A DNA stretch of 64,000 nt from Cyprinodon diabolis (lineage: Eukaryota; Chordata; Actinopteri; Cyprinodontiformes; Cyprinodontidae). The position numbers were made by a program, and so were the translations under genes. Shown piece by piece: positions 59,997 through 64,000 of this stretch. How positions within the stretch are numbered: the first letter of the stretch is position 1; every line of letters begins with the position of its first letter. The notes under the pieces were generated by a model. It worked only from the letters and a program-made list of their open reading frames with translations, was not told the DNA's origin and did no database searches. Where the stretch lies: positions 10,014,501 to 10,078,500 of the forward strand of contig CM060076.1 of NCBI GenBank assembly GCA_030533445.1. The letters run 5' to 3'.

Positions 59997-60725
59997 TTAT
60001 TTGGAAGGATCAGGCTGGATTAATTCCTCAAGTGTTGCAGGTTCGTCGAGGGTTGCTAGTTCATCCTTGATGCTTTCATTCAAAGCCATAAAATAAGCTC
60101 CCTTTAAAGCGCTTTGGTTCCATCCGGAGGCTGCCGCTTTAACCCGGAAGTTAATGGAGAACTCCGCCACTGAGGAATTTCCCTGTTTAATGTTGAAAAG
60201 AGCACGAGAGTCAAGGGTTTGATCAGTTTCTTGATTGAATACCTGAGAAAATTCAGAAATAAACTCAGGGTAACGACAACTGAGGCTTTCGTCGGAGGCA
60301 AACCTTGCCTGAGCCCATTCCAGGGCTCTTCCTGTCAATTGGGAAAGAATGAAAGTTATCTTCTTATAGTCTGTAGGAAAACTGCCAGGAGAGTTCTGAA
60401 AGATTAAACGGCATTGAAACAAAAATCCCTTGCAGTCTTTCATATTACCAGAGAATTTTTCAGGTAGGCTTGGGCGGAACTCTGATGACGTCACTGCTGG
60501 TGACCTCGGAGGCGGAACTGGACCCGGAAATGGTTGCGCTGCCGACGTGGCATTAGCATTGCTCATAAAATTAGCATAACTCTGAAGCATATGATTGTGG
60601 GTCTCAACCAAACGATATAACTCACGGAGGGTTTGAGTTTGTCCCAGGATTTGGGCATCTTGCTCCTCCAATCGACGGCGGAGGTGATCTGCTGGGCCTT
60701 GTGTTTGGCCGCAGTGTTCTGTCAT
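59997..60725 (-). pseudogene. Gypsy gag N-terminal part, 242 codons
   Basis: Starts at an ATG lying in the last bases of the 5' LTR. An N-terminal coiled-coil-like part (LRRRLEEQDAQILGQTQTLR) is followed by the capsid-like retrotransposon gag domain (FSGNMKDCKGFLFQCRLIFQ, then RALEWAQARF). It ends TLEELIQPDPSK and TAA at 59997-59999. The last residues belong to the region just before RNase H, not to gag, so the deletion joint lies inside this open frame near 60016-60030. No CCHC zinc knuckle remains. Confidence 0.88.
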
Positions 60726-61423
60726 GATGGGTTCTCTAGTGAGACCCAGTTATGCAGAACACCACGGAGACGGAAACAGAAGTAAAAGGTTTAACAATGT
60801 TTATTGTCGCAAGCACAGTTTAATCACTGGTTCTGGTTCTGGCCTGGGGACTGGTTCACTGGAGTCTGCGTGGGAGACAGTTCAGTTAGCGTTTGCTCAG
60901 AGGAGTTTGATTCAGACAGTTTCAGATTTGTACCTTGAGGGTTCTTGGTTAAAGCCTTGAGAGGGAAACTGTTGGGTCCGGAGATAGTTTGTTCAGCAGA
61001 GTCTGTTAACTGCTTCAGCGTCTTACTTCTTGAGAATGAGCTGACCTTGGCTTTGAGTTTCCAGCTCTTGGTCCAGAGCTGCAAGGAAAATCCAGAGAGA
61101 GACTTCAGGTTTGGCTCAGAGGGCAGGCTCGGCAGGTTAAGCTCCTCCTGAGCTTCACAGGAGAAAAACAGGTTTCCTGGAAGACAGAGACAAAGGTTAG
61201 AATCCAGTCTGGATTCAAAAGTCAACAAAGGTTCTCAGAGATACTAGGCTTAGGTGCTAACCAACTGGATAAACACTGCGGCGTTGAGGCAAGGTCTGAA
61301 GACAGCTTAAATACTGTGGATCCTCTGATGATGGGATGAGCTTCAGCTGTGCAGGAGGCTCGGCTCAGGAGGATCCATGGCGGACTCTGCTGGAGGAAGG
61401 TGGTACTTCTCCAGCTCCCAACA
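60720..61423 (-). repeat. 5' LTR, long form (704 bp)
   Basis: Carries the extra 335-bp block 60906-61240 compared with the other LTR. A 134-codon open frame in it (60824-61228) has no recognised domain and is probably chance. Confidence 0.92.
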
Positions 61424-61515
61424 TAATGTCAGAATTCTGACTTTTTTCTCGAAATAAAATGTAAAAATCAATTTACTTTTTTTGTTTTTTTCAGTGGCCC
61501 TAATCCTCTTCCGTA

Positions 61516-62808
61516 CAATTCACATATATTAAAGCCTTAATTTCTGGTGACTGAAGCCAAAAATCTATAAAAAAGACATTAGAAATTAGATTACATCAGA
61601 CCATTTAAAAAAAACCCAGCATGAAATAAGTGGAAACTAAATCAAGCTGCTTAAAAGTTATTTTTAATCCGAGCTTTTGATCTAAAAAGTTATGTTCTAA
61701 TTCACTGTAAATGTGTAATATGATAAAGACTGCTGGATTTACACAAACCAGGAAATTGATATATTTCTAAAAAAATACTTTATGCATAGGTAGCTTGTTT
61801 ATTAATATGATAAGTTATATAAATTTGTCTTTAACTCTTGTTTTGAACACAATTAACTTTTTTACTGAGAAAAAGCTTGCCACTGGTAGATTTTGCTGTC
61901 TTTAAGAACAGCTGATGTAAATTTATATCCTTCATATAAACTTTAAAGTTCTGTTGTTGAGTTAACATATTTTTGATTGAATAAGGTTTGATATTGGTTT
62001 GGCTGATTATGGTCAAAACAAACTTCAATGTCCCTGAAAACCTCCTTCCTTCTCTTCCCATCCACAATCAACCCTTCTAATTTTAACTATAAAAGCATTC
62101 ACTAAGGCTGTTGCACACCTGCAAGGCTACACAGTGTCTGGGAGAGAGGGGTTATTTAGGTCTATTGGGGACTGTTTAGAATAGAGGCCGGGCTCCTTTA
62201 CATTATATTAGATTATTCAACTTTTACTGTTTTCTTCAGCTGTCTGTAACTTGTTTGGATTAACTGTGTGGGAAGACCTTCACAGCTCTTTTGCAGTTTT
62301 TAAGTTAATCGGAGAAAGCTTGTCCAGAGCAAAACAGGGCAGAACATTGAGCTGTGAGGGCTGTTATGATTGTCTTGTTCTAATCTTTGCAAAGACAAAG
62401 TGCCAAGTGAATAAATTGCCATAAATCTCCTTTATGTAACTCGATTGCAGGGTTAAATTTTTTTCCCCTCTAACAATATCCATCGCTTTATTCATCTTTA
62501 AGTCTTATATAGCTTTTTCCTACATTCTATATTAAAATAACTATACCCTTAAAGTGCGGAGGCCTGGTGGATTGTGTTCAGAATAGAACGACACTTATTG
62601 GGTTTCGGCTCATAACGGCCTTTTTTAAAGTGATAAATCTAATATCAAAAGTTCAATCTGATATAGATGGGAGGCTAAGTTCAGATATAGAAGGAACTAG
62701 CCCAGAATTAAACTTTCTGATTTTAAAGATAGCCGTTTATAATTGTAACCCATCTGACTTAGATTAAGTATATAGTCTCAAGTTTTAATTAAAAGTTATA
62801 TCCATATT
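61516..62808. other. Gene-free stretch
   Basis: AT-rich DNA upstream of clu with no exon or repeat recognised. Confidence 0.4.
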
Positions 62809-62809
62809 T

Positions 62810-63158
62810 AGGGCTGCAAGGTGAAACAGTGGGTAGTCCTGGTGCCTTGCAGCAAGAAGGTTCTGGGTTTGATTCCCATCCCGAGTTCTTTCTGCACAGA
62901 GTTTGCGTGTTCTCCCTGTGCGTGTGTTTGTTCTCTCCGGGTACTCCGGCTTCCTCCTACAATCCAAAAAACATGACTGTGAGGTTAATTGGCTTCTCTA
63001 TATTGTCCTGAGGTGTAAATGTGTGTTTATGGTTGTGTGTCTTTGTGTGTCTCTGTGCCGCCCTGTGACAGTCCAGGTTGTACCCCGCCTCTCGCCCATA
63101 GACTGCCAGAGAGCCACTGCGACCCTGAGAAGTAAAAAGTGGGAGAAGATGGATGGAT
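62810..63158 (+). repeat. Retroposon (SINE-like / non-LTR 3' tail)
   Basis: A tRNA-like head (AGGGCTGCAAGGTGAAACAG; B-box-like GGTTTGATTCCCATCC) is followed by the conserved fish motifs GAGTTTGCGTGTTCTCCCTG, CTCCGGGTACTCCGGCTTCC and CCCCGCCTCTCGCCCATAG, ending in GATGGATGGAT. A simple-repeat end is typical of RTE-like LINE-mobilised elements. Confidence 0.75.
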
Positions 63159-64000
63159 CCATATTTAGGTATTATAATTCTAATCAGTATATAAATTAAT
63201 CTCTTTGCAGATTACTTTTTACTTTTAAATGAAAGCAAAAATCAATAACGATAAACATAATAAAATTCATTTTGTGAAGGAGGATTTTACTATTATGTAA
63301 AATATATTAATCTCCTGCTGGTTATTATATATTAGTTTGCATAAACAGTTTCCATGACCAATATTTCTGAATTTCCTTCTGATCGTTTACAACAAAACTT
63401 TTATTTTGAAATGTAAGTGAATTTTCCTGTATTCATGGCCTCTATCATCACCAACTTAACAGACATGAGGCTGGAGGACTTTTCCAGAAGTTTTCAGATT
63501 TATTGGCAGTAGCTGATGCTGCTGAGAAGAGAGACAAACATCTGATTCACTCTGACTCATCATTCAAAATCCTTCTCTTGGTTTGTTTCTCACCCACTGC
63601 ATTAGATAAGCAGCTCCACAGCAGCAGTGGCGAGACTGTGTGTCTTGTATTAAACATATAATCTTGTTCATCAATGAAATAAACAACAACACAAGTTTTG
63701 TGGGTTGCATGTATCTTTGTGTTATGTAACTCATGAACTCAGCTTATCCTGTTGATGGAACTGCCTGGTGGACCATAAAGCAGGCAGAAAAATGTAAAAC
63801 AGCCATGTAACTTCATTTTAGAATTTAATTTAACACGGTGGTTTAAATGCTCAGATATATTCTGGTTAATGTGGTTAATTCAAACAAATAACAGCACCCA
63901 GCTCCAGAGGAGCTTTAACAACTATCTATCCACTGGTACCAGTTGATGTTGGGCTGGTCCCCTGTTTCAGCAAATTTAGACAGATTGCTTTTCCATCACA
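63159..64000. other. Gene-free stretch at window end
   Basis: AT-rich; no gene or repeat recognised. Confidence 0.4.

Larger units (their letters stand above)
57787..61423 (-). mobile_element. Ty3/gypsy LTR retrotransposon (chromovirus type), internally deleted
   Basis: LTRs at 57787-58155 (3' LTR) and 60720-61423 (5' LTR), TG...CA ends, with a 5-bp target duplication TAATG at 57782-57786 and 61424-61428. A poly-G-rich purine tract precedes the 3' LTR. The internal region is only 2.56 kb: gag N-terminal part joined to RNase H, integrase and chromodomain. Zinc knuckle, protease and reverse transcriptase are missing. Confidence 0.95.
57171..61513. mobile_element. TA-flanked TIR element of unknown class, split by an LTR element
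   Basis: Left end TGGAAGAGGATTAGGGCCAC, right end reversed CGGAAGAGGATTAGGGCCAC, both followed by TGAAAAA; TA lies on both sides (57169-57170 and 61514-61515). Without the LTR element it is about 700 bp, filled with repeats of TTCTGACTTTAATCTCAGAA. No coding capacity was seen. The TA site suggests a Tc1/mariner-type or similar enzyme, but the termini are not those of the Tc1 copies here. Confidence 0.75.

Noticed and set aside
60824..61228. 134-codon frame inside the long LTR
   Set aside because: Lies in LTR sequence with no recognised domain; the short LTR lacks most of it.

Overview
This window is nuclear DNA from a bony (teleost) fish. It carries two split vertebrate genes with GT-AG introns, AT-rich introns, tRNA-derived SINEs, CA and ATCC microsatellites, several Tc1-type elements, many hAT derivatives and a chromodomain Ty3/gypsy element. 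No bacterial gene, operon or CRISPR array is present. The species cannot be named from the sequence alone.

Gene 1, plus strand, 5936-32421: reps1 (RalBP1-associated Eps15-homology protein). All 19 coding exons join in frame with GT-AG borders and encode 818 residues: an N-terminal EH domain, a Ser/Pro linker, a second EH domain with a canonical EF-hand loop, a proline-rich stretch and a C-terminal coiled coil. The 3' UTR probably runs to about 35.65 kb. Gene 2, minus strand, 52846-37842: clu (clusterin/apolipoprotein J). Eight coding exons encode 454 residues with signal peptide, ten conserved cysteines and an internal basic cleavage site. A candidate non-coding first exon with TATA box lies at about 56.90-56.97 kb. 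The two genes converge tail to tail, with about 2 kb between their 3' ends.

Most of the rest is mobile DNA. reps1 introns hold a Tc1 element with an uninterrupted 343-residue DD34E transposase (24279-25526), three hAT deletion derivatives that each keep the BED zinc-finger start of a transposase (10153-10992, 26352-26848, 28593-31091), and a second Tc1 element with apparently identical 202-bp inverted repeats nested inside the third hAT copy. clu introns hold a Tc1 copy with one premature stop (47967-49565), a decayed Tc1 copy with a hAT MITE inside its inverted repeat (50583-52538), a hAT element with perfect 8-bp target duplication (39045-40460), a TTAA-flanked MITE and a repeat carrying a RecQ-helicase-like fragment. 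Upstream of clu, a TA-flanked element of unknown class (57171-61513) was invaded by an LTR retrotransposon (57787-61423) that has lost protease and reverse transcriptase, so that gag is joined in frame to RNase H and integrase.

The first 5 kb and the last 2.5 kb show only decayed repeats and no recognisable gene.
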